Source: UBA7692 sp964650845
GTDB taxonomy: Bacteria > Bacteroidota > Bacteroidia > Chitinophagales > LD1
DNA length: 52,281 nt
Direction of reading: 5' to 3'
Assembly (NCBI GenBank): GCA_964650845.1
Contig: CAZYXR010000011.1
Span: 1-52,281 of the forward strand
The position numbers were made by a program, and so were the translations under genes. The notes under the pieces were generated by a model. It was not told the DNA's origin and made no database searches. It saw only the letters and a list, made by a program, of their open reading frames with translations. Positions 43,264-52,281 of this stretch are shown here, in pieces; the first letter of the stretch is position 1, and every line of letters starts with the position of its first letter.

Positions 43264-46200
43264 TTATGCCTTTTTAGCTCTGCGTTGCATTAAATCAATT
43301 GTTAATGGAGCAGCAACAAATATTGATGAATAAGTACCTACTGCTACACCAATCATCAAAGCAAAAGAGAAACCTCTGATGGCTTCGCCTCCAAACACAA
43401 AGAGGATAAGTGCTACCAAAAATACCGTTACAGATGTCATAATAGTACGGCTCAAAGTATCGTTAAGAGAAGTGTTTACATTTTCTACCAACGGACGGGT
43501 TGGGTACAAACCAAGGTATTCGCGGATACGGTCAAATACAATAACTGTATCATTTATTGAATAACCTATTAGGGTAAGTACCGCAGCCACAATGTGCTGG
43601 TCTATTTCTAAACTGAATGGCATGAAGTGGCGGAATGCTGAGAAAATACCAAGCACAATAATAGGGTCGTGCGCAAGTGCTACTACTGCTCCTANNNNNN
43701 NNNNACGCATATTCTACTTTATTGAAACGAAGCAAAATGTATAAAAACACTCCTAAAATACCAAACAAACCTGCCCACCATGCACCTCTGCGAATATCAT
43801 CAGCCATGGTTGCGCCAATTTTAACCGTACTCTTTACATAGTTATTTTCAAAAGTTTCTTTATCAACCGGTGTTGTATAAATAGACTTTACACTTTCGTA
43901 CAAGCCATCTAAAACAACACTATCTGCATTTTCTGCACGAGAATCTACCATATATGCGGTTGTAATATTTACAGTATTGGCAGCACCGTAAGTTTTTACT
44001 TGCGGTACACCGCCCAATTTTGCTTCTACCGCATCAATAACCTCAGTTGATGTAACGTCCTTATCAAATTGCACTACATAACTTCTACCTCCTTTAAAAT
44101 CTACCCCTAAATCAAACCCATAGAAAATACAAGAAAGAAGGCTTAGTGTCATTACCACACCTGATAACGCGTATGAAAATTTTCTATTGCCTATAAAATC
44201 AAAATGGAAGTTTTTGAAAAGATTCATGGTAAAGCTGTTACCAAATTTCACATTCCAACCGCGGGAAAAAGCAAACTCGAATAATAGACGAGAGAACAAC
44301 ACCGCTGTAAACAATGAAGTAAACAAACCAATCACCAACACTATTGCGAAACCTTTTACAGGACCCAAGCCAAAGAACAACAACACAAAACCAACAACCA
44401 TCGTAGTTAAGTTACCATCCAAGATGGCTCTAAATGAATGCTTGTATCCTTCTTCAATGGCAAGCCTAACACCCTTGCCCCGCGCAAGTTCTTCACGAAT
44501 ACGCTCGTTAATGATAACATTGGCATCCACCGCCATACCTAAAGTCAATACGATACCAGCCAAACCAGGAAGAGTAAATGTAGCTCCAGGAATTGATGCA
44601 ACCACACCAATAATGAGGAACAAGTTTAAGAACATTGCTATATTGGCAATAAACCCAGAACTGCTATAATAAGCAACCATGAACAAGAACACTACAATAA
44701 AACTCAACAACAAACTCATTAAACCCGACTGAATAGACTCTTTACCAAGAGAAGGTCCAATAACTTGCTCTTCAACCACTTTTGTTCTGGCTTCCAACTT
44801 TCCGCTTTTCAAGATATTCGCCAAATCCACAGCTTCTTCCAACTCCCCTATTCCAGTGATTTGCGAGCGACCACCGCTAATTTTCGACTGCACACGAGGC
44901 GCACTGTAAACGCGATTATCCAACACAATAGCGATACATTTTTTCACAGCCTTACCGTTTACATCGCCATTAAAAGCGGCCTCGGTCATTTTCTCCCATT
45001 TTGACGAACCCAAGCTATTCATAGCAATATCAACTTGGGGAATACCAAATTGGTCGTATGCTTGATTTGCATCGGTAATAGCATCGCCTGTCAACGGTGC
45101 TTCTTCGGCAGCAGGATTGCGCTTTATAGCGTATAACGCAAACACATTTCCACTTTCATCTAAAGGCTTATTGCCCCATAGCAAACGAAGGTCGCGAGGA
45201 AAAACACTACGCACCTCTTCGGCTGCGAGTAATCTGTTCACCTTTGCGGTGTCTTTACCCATTGCGCGCCCAACTATCGGCCCTTCGGCTACTTTTTGGC
45301 TTTGCCCTTCGGTGTAAATAGAAGGATACAACACGTCAAACAATGGATTTACATTTTTGTTAGCAGTATCAGCCGCAGCCTCTGTTGCCGAATCGGGGGT
45401 GGCAGCAAGATTAGATGAATCATCGCCCAAAAGAATTGAAGCAGCATCTGTGTTACCGGTTGCTGTAGCCGCAACAGAACTGTCACCTACAGATGAAGAA
45501 TCCACAACCGCCACTACTTCCTCTTTTACTGCCAAGCGAGTGCGCAATGCAGTATTTGCTTGATCTAAGTAGTTGATAATTTCTTCATTTTCGTATGTAT
45601 CCCAAAACTCCAATTGTGCAGTTTGCGAAAGAATTCTACGTACACGGGTTGGGTCATCTACACCTGGCAATTCCAATGTAATTCTGCCAGAACCTTCTTG
45701 CAAAGAAATGTTAGGAGAAGCAACACCAAACTGGTCAATACGTGTTTTCAATACATTGAAAGTGTTGCCTATTGCTGCTTTCATTTCGCCTCTTAGAATC
45801 TTCAACACATCTTCATTACTTGAGTTGTAGTTGATTTTGCCTTGATACGCTTCAATAGGCGCGAAAATTCCTGCCAATTTCTCTTTCTCGTTTCCTTTAG
45901 TCAACTCGTTGTAAGCCTCACCAAACAAAGTTACAAAATCACCTTCCTGTTCAGTTTGTTTCTTTACGGCAAGTTCAATAGCCTTGTTGAAAGTTGGATT
46001 TTTAGAGTTGTAAGCCAATTTCTTCAACACATCATCTTCAGAAATTTCCAACACGATGTTCATACCACCTTTCAAATCCAAACCAAGGTTGATTTGTTTA
46101 TCGCGGCAATCTTTGTAGCTGTATTTTACTATGCCTAAGTTCAATACAGTTTCATTTTGAATACTATCTAAATACTCTCTGCGCGTTTTGCGAAATTCGC

Positions 46201-46390
46201 GCTCCAAAGAATCTTCTACAACCATTCTTCTTTGTCCACTCAAATCTGCCGGAACAGTACCAACGGCAGCGCGAGCAAAGGTTTCCGCTTTACTCTCTAC
46301 CAAGCGAGAAGCAACGGTGAATGATAACTGATAAATACAAACGAGTGTGATGACAATCGTAAAAAAACGAACAACTCCTTTTAGCTGCAT
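43264..46390 (-). CDS. secDF: Fused protein translocase subunit SecDF
   Basis: The proton-driven SecD-SecF fusion that pulls exported proteins through the Sec channel. The SecD half has the INLGLDLKGGMNIVLEI opening, the P1 domain, and the DANVIINERIREEL and GNLTTMVVGFVLLFFGLGPVKGFA helices. The SecF half starts DLGVDFKGGRSYVVQFD and ends with SINDTVIVFDRIREYL and the last helices. Ten N at 43695-43704 interrupt the frame numerically, but joining the flanks directly gives gcg-tta-gga (Ala-Leu-Gly) in frame, matching the family's (S/A)LGAV. The true protein is then 1038 residues and intact. A promoter box lies at 46441. Confidence 0.93.
43695..43704. other. Assembly gap (10 N) inside secDF
   Basis: Ten unspecified bases. 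Deleting them restores an uninterrupted secDF frame across a family-conserved segment, so the gap is probably an artificial spacer of true length zero. Confidence 0.95.
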
Positions 46391-46440
46391 TGTGTATGAA
46401 TTTGACTAATTTATGCGGGGTTCTCCCAAAAAATGAGGCG

Positions 46441-46448
46441 CAAATATA
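46441..46448 (-). promoter_or_regulatory. Likely -7 box of secDF
   Basis: On the minus strand, TATATTTG followed by CGCC matches the Bacteroidetes -7 consensus 50 bases before the secDF start. The -33 element is weak. Confidence 0.55.
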
Positions 46449-46573
46449 GAAATTGAACCGACATTGCACTTTTTTGATATAACTAAGTGCAGGTAATTGT
46501 CAAAAATATCTTGATTTTTTTCTCAATGTGTATTTAACCTAACCTATTGCACGCATTAAATCATACAATTCTT

Positions 46574-46581
46574 TACGTTTG
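46574..46581 (+). promoter_or_regulatory. Likely -7 box of the PBP1A gene
   Basis: TACGTTTG fits TAnnTTTG exactly. It ends 18 bases before the ATG, giving a very short leader. A TTG at the canonical distance is missing. Confidence 0.5.
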
Positions 46582-46599
46582 TAGCACCTCAATATTTAC

Positions 46600-48843
46600 A
46601 TGAAAAAACTGCCATTCAAAAAAGACTTTCTTTCGATTTTTAAATATACACAAGTTGTACTGTGGGCGTTGATAGCCATTGTAGTAATGTTTTTTGTAGC
46701 AGTTAATTATGGCTTGTTGGGCGAAATGCCCGACCTTGATGAAATTCAAAACCCACGAAATGATGCCTCCACCACCGTTTTCTCCTCAGATTATGAAGTG
46801 CTGGGCACATACTTTACCGAAAACCGGGTTGAAATTAGCTATGACGAGTTATCGCCATTTTTGATTCAAGGGTTAGTAGCCACAGAAGACAAGCGTTTTT
46901 ACAGCCACAGCGGCATTGATATCAAAGGGCTTTTTCGTGCAATAATTAAAACAGGGCTGTTAGGGCAAGATGCCGGTGGCGGCAGCACAATTACACAACA
47001 GTTGGCTAAAAACTTATTTCACAAACGAGCATATCGAAATCCTATTCGCAGAACTTTTCAAAAGATTAAAGAATGGGTTTTGGCAGCAAAGTTAGAGCGC
47101 ACTTTTTCTAAAGATGAAATCATCAATATCTATTTAAACACCATTGGGTTTGGCTACAACTCTTACGGCATCAACACTGCTTCGTTTACCTACTTCTATA
47201 AAAAGAGCAAAGATCTGAATGTAGAAGAAGCAGCCATGCTTATTGGAATGCTGAATGGACCATCGTTGTACAACCCGCGCCTGCGCCCCGAGCTAACTAA
47301 AGAGCGAAGAGATTTGGTACTGCGCAGAATGAAAGAAGCCGGCTACCTAAGCCAAAAACAATTAGATGATTACATTAAAAAACCTATAAAACTCAACTTC
47401 CACAATCCAGATTTTCGCGAAGGCACAGCAACATACTTTAGAGAATATTTAAGGCAAGAGCTAAAATTTTGGTGCGATAAACACCCAAAACCCGATGGCA
47501 CAAAATGGGATATCTACAAAGATGGCTTGCGCGTGTACACCACCATAGATTCACGCATGCAAAAATATGCCGAAGAAGCTACGCGACCTCAGTTAGCCTG
47601 GCTTCAAGATGTATATTTTAAAGAATGGGCCGGCAAAGAACCATGGAAAACAGGCATGCGCGCCAACCCTAATTTATTGGAAAAATCAATGAAGCAAAGC
47701 GAACGCTATTTGGCATTGAAAGCAGAAGGAAAAACTGAAGCGCAAATCCAAAAAATATTCGACAAGAAAGTTGAAATGTCAGTATTCAGTTATCAGGGCG
47801 ATGATGGCAGCTTTACAAAAGATACCATGATGAGCCCCTTGGATTCTATCAGATACTACCTGCAAATTGCACAAATTGGTTTTGTTGCATTAGACCCCCG
47901 CAATGGCGAAATAAAAGCATGGATTGGCGGTCCCAACATTACATACTTTCAACTCGACCATGTAAAGAAAACCACTAAGCGGCAAGTGGGCTCCACAATC
48001 AAACCCCTTCAATACGCAGTTGCCATCGATCGCGGCTATCAACCCTGCACTTTGATTCCCTATTTGGCTCCTCAGTTTGAAGGTGTAGATGCCGCTTGGA
48101 ATCCATCGGGAACAGATAAATGGCAGGAAGGCGAGATGGTGCCAATGAAAGATGGGCTGGCATATTCCGACAATAGAATTACTGCACAGCTAATGAAAGA
48201 TTTTGGCGTAGATGCTTTGGTGCAAATGTGCCGCACTTTAGGCATAGAAAGTAAGCTGGACGAAGTGCCTGCATTATGCTTAGGTGTAAGTGATATTTCG
48301 CTAATAGAAATGGTAGAAGCATATACCGCTTTTGCAAATGCGGGAACACTCAGTAAGCCATTTTTTATAAAAAGAATAGAAGATAAAAAAGGTAACAAGC
48401 TTGCTGAATTTCGCACTAACCAAAAAGAAGTGCTCAACGAAAAAACAGTATATGTAACCACCGAAATGATGAAAGGAGTTATAAACAAAGGTACAGGTGC
48501 AAGGCTACGCTCGCGGCACGGCTTGCAGTTTCCAATTGCCGGCAAAACCGGAACCACACAAAGCAATGCCGATGCCTGGTTTATTGCATTTACACCTCAA
48601 CTACTTGCGGGGTGTTGGGTAGGGTTTGAACAACCAAGTGTTCGCTTTAGATATGGAAACACAGGTCAAGGAGCAACAGCAGCACTGCCGGTGGTGGGCG
48701 AATTTTTCAGAAAGAGTTACAACGACCGTTCATTAAAATTGGAGCGTGTTGATTTTGCCACACCCACCGATTCATTATTCTCAGTTAGTTTCGACTGCGC
48801 GGTAGATACAAGTATTGTACCCGAACAACAACCAATCAATTAA
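46600..48843 (+). CDS. mrcA: Penicillin-binding protein 1A, bifunctional
   Basis: A 747-residue class A peptidoglycan synthase. One N-terminal membrane helix (about 17-37) is followed by a GT51 transglycosylase with catalytic E96 in TEDKRFYSHSGID and the GGGSTITQQLAKNLF motif. The transpeptidase has S465-x-x-K468 (GSTIKPLQYA), S523-x-N525 (SDNRIT) and K649-T-G-T. Length is on the short side for Bacteroidetes 1A proteins but complete. It is the first of a run on the plus strand, two bases before the DinB-like gene. Confidence 0.95.
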   Translation: MKKLPFKKDFLSIFKYTQVVLWALIAIVVMFFVAVNYGLLGEMPDLDEIQNPRNDASTTVFSSDYEVLGTYFTENRVEISYDELSPFLIQGLVATEDKRFYSHSGIDIKGLFRAIIKTGLLGQDAGGGSTITQQLAKNLFHKRAYRNPIRRTFQKIKEWVLAAKLERTFSKDEIINIYLNTIGFGYNSYGINTASFTYFYKKSKDLNVEEAAMLIGMLNGPSLYNPRLRPELTKERRDLVLRRMKEAGYLSQKQLDDYIKKPIKLNFHNPDFREGTATYFREYLRQELKFWCDKHPKPDGTKWDIYKDGLRVYTTIDSRMQKYAEEATRPQLAWLQDVYFKEWAGKEPWKTGMRANPNLLEKSMKQSERYLALKAEGKTEAQIQKIFDKKVEMSVFSYQGDDGSFTKDTMMSPLDSIRYYLQIAQIGFVALDPRNGEIKAWIGGPNITYFQLDHVKKTTKRQVGSTIKPLQYAVAIDRGYQPCTLIPYLAPQFEGVDAAWNPSGTDKWQEGEMVPMKDGLAYSDNRITAQLMKDFGVDALVQMCRTLGIESKLDEVPALCLGVSDISLIEMVEAYTAFANAGTLSKPFFIKRIEDKKGNKLAEFRTNQKEVLNEKTVYVTTEMMKGVINKGTGARLRSRHGLQFPIAGKTGTTQSNADAWFIAFTPQLLAGCWVGFEQPSVRFRYGNTGQGATAALPVVGEFFRKSYNDRSLKLERVDFATPTDSLFSVSFDCAVDTSIVPEQQPIN

Positions 48844-48845
48844 CT

Positions 48846-49364
48846 ATGATAACAAAACCATTACTTGATGACGCACCACTATACTTTCATTACTACATAA
48901 ATTTAGTAAGCGAAACCGATTTAACCTCTGCCTTACAAGAATCGGAAAAAACTACAGTTGGTTTGTTCCATTCAATGCAAGAAACACAAGCAAACCTGCG
49001 CTATGCGCCAGAAAAATGGAGCGTAAAAGAAGTATTGCAACATGTTATTGATAGCGAAAGAATTTTCGCCTATCGCGCCCTGCGGTTCTCTCGCAGAGAT
49101 GCCACTCCACTATCGGGTTTTGACGAAAATCATTTTGTGCCAAATGCTAATACTCACCAAAGAAGCTTAGAAAATGTTTTAGAGGAATATTGCATTGTGC
49201 GCAAGGCTTCAATAGTGTTGTATCAATACATGAACGATGAAATGCTAAACTTTAAAGCACAAGCAAATGGCGTAGAAAATACTGCACGCGCAACAGGATG
49301 GATGATTGTTGGGCACAACCTGCATCATTTGAAAGTGATAAAAGAAAAATATCTCAATCAATAA
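48846..49364 (+). CDS. DinB-like superfamily protein
   Basis: A 172-residue four-helix-bundle protein of the DinB/YfiT-like metal-dependent family. The conserved WSVKEVLQHVIDSERIFAYRALRFSR supplies the first His ligand and GHNLHHLKVIKEKYL the last two. The GFDENHFV segment is typical of the Bacteroidetes subgroup. Some members are thiol-S-transferases; the function here is unknown. It starts two bases after the PBP1A stop, implying co-transcription. Confidence 0.88.
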   Translation: MITKPLLDDAPLYFHYYINLVSETDLTSALQESEKTTVGLFHSMQETQANLRYAPEKWSVKEVLQHVIDSERIFAYRALRFSRRDATPLSGFDENHFVPNANTHQRSLENVLEEYCIVRKASIVLYQYMNDEMLNFKAQANGVENTARATGWMIVGHNLHHLKVIKEKYLNQ

Positions 49365-49373
49365 AACATAGTT

Positions 49374-50192
49374 ATGAAAAATGAAATGCTCACAATTGCG
49401 ATTTGCGCAATGCTCCTCAACAGTTGCAATCAAACCGAAAACAACAATACTAACAACGATAAAAATACATCAACTACCAACAGCACAAACAGTGCAACCG
49501 CCACTGCCGACAATAGCTTTAATGCATTAGATTGGCAGGGAACTTACATTGGCACTTTGTCCTGCGATGACTGCGATGGAAAACAAATCAGCATCGTTTT
49601 AGATAAAAATCTTAGCTACACTGCCGTGGTAAAACACATCACCAAATCGGCAAAACTACCGCTGCAAAAAGGCACTTTTGAATGGAATAATGAAGGCAAC
49701 AAAATAACTTTAAACAATGTACAAAATATACCAAGCCGATACCTTGTTGGCGAAAATGAACTGCTTGTATTAGATGCAGATGGCAATAGGCTTCAAGGAA
49801 ATTATTCTTTAACAAAGCAAGATTCCGGCATGGCTCCCATCTCCAATTTTCCCATCACCGAAACGCGGTGGATTTTGCAAGAACTCACCGAACAAAAAAA
49901 CAAATTGAATGCGGCAAAAAACAAACCTTTTTTTATTCAACTGCGTGCTTCCGACAATCGTGTTATTGCATTTGGCGGCTGCAACAATATTGCCGGCAAC
50001 TATGCAATAACAGAAAACAACCAAGTAAAATTCACAGAATTGATGAGTACAATGATGGCATGTGAAAACATGGAAACAGAAACCATCCTCAGCAAAGTTC
50101 TTGAGCAAACCAACTCATACAAAATAAGCGGCAATACCATGCAGCTGTTGAACAAACAAATGCAACCTTTAGCAACTTTTGTTGCCGAATAA
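49374..50192 (+). CDS. Lipoprotein with NlpE-like and META domains
   Basis: A 272-residue lipoprotein. The signal ends at LLNSC (mature Cys18) and is followed by an Asn/Thr-rich linker. An NlpE-like N-terminal domain (about 53-145) starts DWQGTYIGTLSCDDCDGKQIS with the C-x-x-C motif of the copper-responsive NlpE family. The C-terminal META domain (about 165-270) has TRWILQEL, FGGCNNIAGNY and STMMACEN. This combination occurs in envelope-stress and heat-shock type lipoproteins. It is 9 bases after the DinB-like stop. The role is probably envelope stress or adhesion sensing, inferred from the domains. Confidence 0.87.
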   Translation: MKNEMLTIAICAMLLNSCNQTENNNTNNDKNTSTTNSTNSATATADNSFNALDWQGTYIGTLSCDDCDGKQISIVLDKNLSYTAVVKHITKSAKLPLQKGTFEWNNEGNKITLNNVQNIPSRYLVGENELLVLDADGNRLQGNYSLTKQDSGMAPISNFPITETRWILQELTEQKNKLNAAKNKPFFIQLRASDNRVIAFGGCNNIAGNYAITENNQVKFTELMSTMMACENMETETILSKVLEQTNSYKISGNTMQLLNKQMQPLATFVAE

Positions 50193-50215
50193 ACTTATAC
50201 TAAAAAGTAAGTTTA
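50190..50215. repeat. Inverted repeat across two convergent stop codons
   Basis: TAAACTTA (50190-50197) and TAAGTTTA (50208-50215) are perfect 8-base arms that include both gene ends. It may slow or end convergent transcription. There is no T tract, so it is weak as a terminator. Confidence 0.35.
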
Positions 50216-51438
50216 ACTACAACTGGCTTGTTGCTGCGCAACGCTTCCACATCAACAGTTTCGCCTTTGGCGTGCTTCGACAATACTTTCATGTAATCGT
50301 AGATGTTTTCTATTGCAGCATCACCAATTTTCACCACAACATCGCCAGCCTGCAAGCCTGCTTTTTCTGCGGGTTTATCTTTGTTTACTGCATCTATACG
50401 CAAACCTTTTCCTTGAAAACCATAATCGGGCATTACACCAAGCGTAACTTTAAAACTGGTTTTTGCACCACTGTCTTTACTGCGCGTTTCATAAAATTTC
50501 AATTTAGGCAATACAGTTAAATTTTCTATCAAATCAATCATATACTCCAACACTTTTGTTTCGCCAGGGTAATTGATTTTGTCGGCATCATCGCTTGGTT
50601 TGTGATAATCGGAATGCTGACCGGTAAAGAAATGCAACACAGGAATTTTCTTTAAATAAAATGATGTTTGATCGGATGGCCCCACGCCAGATGAATCTAA
50701 CACCAACTGAAAACGGTTGCGGTTAGTAGCTTTCAACTTATCTTCAAAAACATCTGAGGTTCCCGTACCAAACACCAACAACTTATTGGTTGAATCTACC
50801 AAGCGCCCAACCATATCCATGTTGAACATAAAATTAACGCTGCTTAATTCTACTGTTGGGTTATTCGTAAAATATTTTGAACCAATCAAACCGGCCTCCT
50901 CTGCCGAAAAACACATGAATAAAAAGTTCACTTTTTCTTTCACGCCATTGCCGGCAAAATAGCGCGCCAATTCTATTACACCGGCAGTACCCGAGGCATT
51001 GTCATCGGCTCCATTATGTACTTTTCCTTCGGGGTCTTTATCTAATGACGAGCCTCTGCCGTCATCGCCCAAATGGTCGTAATGTGCACCAATAACTACT
51101 GTTGTTGCAGCGTCATTATTCAAAAAACCAACAATGTTTTTGCCTACACGTTTCTTTCCTTTTTGCGAAGCAGTATCGTGCGGATTCAACGATTGCCTGT
51201 AATTGAAAGTTTGAAAATATCCCTTACTGCCTTTGGGTTCAATACCATATTCTCTAAAATGTTTCGCCACATAATTTGCAGCTTTTTTTTCTCCGCCTGT
51301 GCCCGGAGCGCGCCCCTTCAAATCATCATCGGCCAGGTAATAAATATGCTTGCGCAAGTTTTCGGTTTGTATTCTTTGCGCGGTTGCTACGGTTGCAGAA
51401 AAAAACAACACCAACATCAATAAATTTCTTGTATTCAT
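50200..51438 (-). CDS. M28 family zinc peptidase with C-terminal PDZ domain
   Basis: A 412-residue exported aminopeptidase-type enzyme. The start at ATG 51438 gives a clean signal peptide (NLLMLVLFFSATVATAQ); a longer frame to 51621 antisense to the next gene is not credible. M28 metal ligands are visible: GAHYDHLG, NGADDNASGTAG, SAEEAGLIGSKYF, FNMDMVGR and the last His in HSDYHKPSDDADKI. A PDZ domain (about 325-412) follows, with YGFQGKGLRIDAV, KPAEKAGLQAGDVVVKIG and the final SNKPVVVKLTF. It lies next to the TolB-like gene on the same strand, 31 bases away, consistent with an operon. Confidence 0.93.
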   Translation of the reverse strand: MNTRNLLMLVLFFSATVATAQRIQTENLRKHIYYLADDDLKGRAPGTGGEKKAANYVAKHFREYGIEPKGSKGYFQTFNYRQSLNPHDTASQKGKKRVGKNIVGFLNNDAATTVVIGAHYDHLGDDGRGSSLDKDPEGKVHNGADDNASGTAGVIELARYFAGNGVKEKVNFLFMCFSAEEAGLIGSKYFTNNPTVELSSVNFMFNMDMVGRLVDSTNKLLVFGTGTSDVFEDKLKATNRNRFQLVLDSSGVGPSDQTSFYLKKIPVLHFFTGQHSDYHKPSDDADKINYPGETKVLEYMIDLIENLTVLPKLKFYETRSKDSGAKTSFKVTLGVMPDYGFQGKGLRIDAVNKDKPAEKAGLQAGDVVVKIGDAAIENIYDYMKVLSKHAKGETVDVEALRSNKPVVVKLTF

Positions 51439-51469
51439 CTTTAAATTTTCAAATCGGTTAATCATCAAA

Positions 51470-52281
51470 TCAATCAATCCATTCGGCAATAAACAAATTG
51501 GTATCTCTTGTGCCTCCGTTGTTGCGATTACTACTCCACACCAAGTGCTTGCCATCGGGCGAAAACATTGGAAAAGCATTGAAAATACTTTCGGTAGTAA
51601 TTCTTTCCAAGCCAGTTCCATCTTCGTTTATCATATACAACTGAAAATCGTAACCGCGTTGCGAATGATGATTCGAGGAAAAAATAATTTTCTTGCCCGA
51701 TGGGTGAAAGAAAGGAGCCCAATTTGCTTTGCCCAATGCTGTAACTTGTTTTATGTCGCTTCCATCTACATTGCAAGTGTATATTTCCATATTGGTTGGT
51801 GCTACAAGGTTTTGTGCCAACAACTCTTTGTATTCTTTTACTTCCTCATCAGTTTTTGGGCGCGAAGCACGAAACACCAATCGTTTGCTATCGGGCGAAA
51901 AAAATGCACCACCATCATAACCCAAACCAAAAGTTATTTGCTTCACATTACTACCGTCCACATTCATAGTGTATAAATCTAAATCGCCATTGCGAGTAGA
52001 GGTAAACACAATCAATTTGCCATCGGGCGAAACTGTACCTTCGGCATCATAGCCGGCTTCACTGGTGAGTTGCTGTTGTATTTTCCCTTTTTTATTGGCA
52101 ACAAAAATGTCGAACTCGGGGTATATTGCCCACAAGTATTTTTTGTCTTCGCGCGGGGAAGGGGCTGGCGGGCAAGCCTCACCACCAAGATGCGTAGAAG
52201 CATAAAGAATCTGCTTATTGTTTTTCAGGTAATATGAACAAGTAGTTCTACCCTTTCCGGTACTAATAAGTTGCGGACGAT
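51470..52281 (-). CDS. TolB-like beta-propeller protein, 5'-truncated
   Basis: The C-terminal 269 residues of a WD40-like PD40/TolB beta-propeller protein; the frame is open to the window edge, so the start lies outside. Repeats are readable as SPDGKLIVFTSTRNGDLDLYTMNVDG, SPDSKRLVFRASRP, HPSGKKIIFSS and SPDGKHLVWSSNRN, and the upstream part begins RPQLISTGKGRTTCSYYLKNNKQILYASTH. Family members usually have a signal peptide, here not visible. The first ORF-style start at 52135 is a TTG within the domain and not the true start. Function is unknown; such proteins often accompany M28 or other peptidases. Confidence 0.87.
   Translation of the reverse strand, partial: RPQLISTGKGRTTCSYYLKNNKQILYASTHLGGEACPPAPSPREDKKYLWAIYPEFDIFVANKKGKIQQQLTSEAGYDAEGTVSPDGKLIVFTSTRNGDLDLYTMNVDGSNVKQITFGLGYDGGAFFSPDSKRLVFRASRPKTDEEVKEYKELLAQNLVAPTNMEIYTCNVDGSDIKQVTALGKANWAPFFHPSGKKIIFSSNHHSQRGYDFQLYMINEDGTGLERITTESIFNAFPMFSPDGKHLVWSSNRNNGGTRDTNLFIAEWID

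Noticed and set aside
43550..43710. True frameshift in secDF
   Set aside because: The frame change is created by the 10-N filler; joining the flanks restores the conserved protein.
48072..48566. 164-residue ORF antisense to PBP1A
   Set aside because: It is inside the transpeptidase domain on the other strand and has Ser/Thr/Leu-rich shadow composition.
1..52281. CRISPR arrays, insertion sequences, prophage or tRNA genes
   Set aside because: No regularly spaced direct repeats, transposase or integrase motifs, or tRNA-like cloverleaf were seen in the intergenic gaps.

Overview
The window comes from a Bacteroidetes (Bacteroidota) genome, probably a metagenome-derived scaffold. The evidence is moderate-to-low GC, secreted proteins with type IX secretion C-terminal tails (2580-4442, probably 27130-27894), a fused SecDF, several genes preceded by the Bacteroidetes-type -7 box TAnnTT(T/C)G, and Bacteroidetes-style orthologues throughout. 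A run of 10 N (43695-43704) marks a scaffold join inside secDF. I see no tRNA, rRNA, CRISPR array, insertion sequence, integrase or phage gene, and no gene-free stretch longer than about 300 bases. The largest non-coding gaps are the rplL leader (20018-20293), 46391-46599, 10471-10677, 39371-39574, 29636-29834, 15443-15639, 43067-43263 and 19456-19639.

Layout. 1-1822: 3' part of a K+-dependent membrane pyrophosphatase. 1879-2590: a small gene overlapping a GNAT acetyltransferase, laid out like a toxin-antitoxin pair. 2580-4442: a PKD-containing T9SS cargo protein. 4508-6217: rpsT, radC and an AlkD-like gene. 6286-8752: sugar-nucleotide aminotransferase and UDP-glucose dehydrogenase for surface polysaccharide precursors. 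8815-10470: a solitary paaN-type aldehyde dehydrogenase. 10678-15442: dnaE, an ITP/XTP pyrophosphatase and a hypothetical gene. 15640-20017: an isolated rplL-rpoB unit with its own promoter and terminator but no rplJ or rpoC beside it. 20294-24006: an M20 peptidase, a 50-residue small ORF with its own terminator, and an unusual fusion of a NagB/6-phosphogluconolactonase-like domain with an alpha/beta hydrolase. 24030-27894: gatA, tatA, a thioredoxin-like protein and a second secreted protein.

27977-33911 is the most interesting part. It holds an amino-acid permease broken by one in-frame TAG, then two membrane enzymes of families best known from eukaryotic lipid metabolism: a PTPLA/HACD-like 3-hydroxyacyl-CoA dehydratase (29835-30440) and a sphingomyelin-synthase-like PAP2_C protein (30550-31209). 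An acyl-CoA dehydrogenase, a rhodanese-thioredoxin lipoprotein and a classical PAP2 phosphatase follow. The neighbourhood suggests long-chain acyl or sphingolipid-type lipid chemistry, though this is inference.

33997-39370 is a surface-glycan module of a GT2-like glycosyltransferase, two SGNH-like proteins and an MBOAT acyltransferase, the last three overlapping or nearly so. It is followed by an M16 protease lipoprotein, purE, secDF (opposite strand), PBP1A with DinB-like and NlpE/META genes, an M28-PDZ aminopeptidase, and a 5'-truncated TolB-like beta-propeller protein running off the right edge. Most of the window is housekeeping. The novelty candidates are the lipid pair, the GNAT module, the NagB-hydrolase fusion, the tiny ORF at 21850, and the split of rplL-rpoB from rplJ and rpoC.
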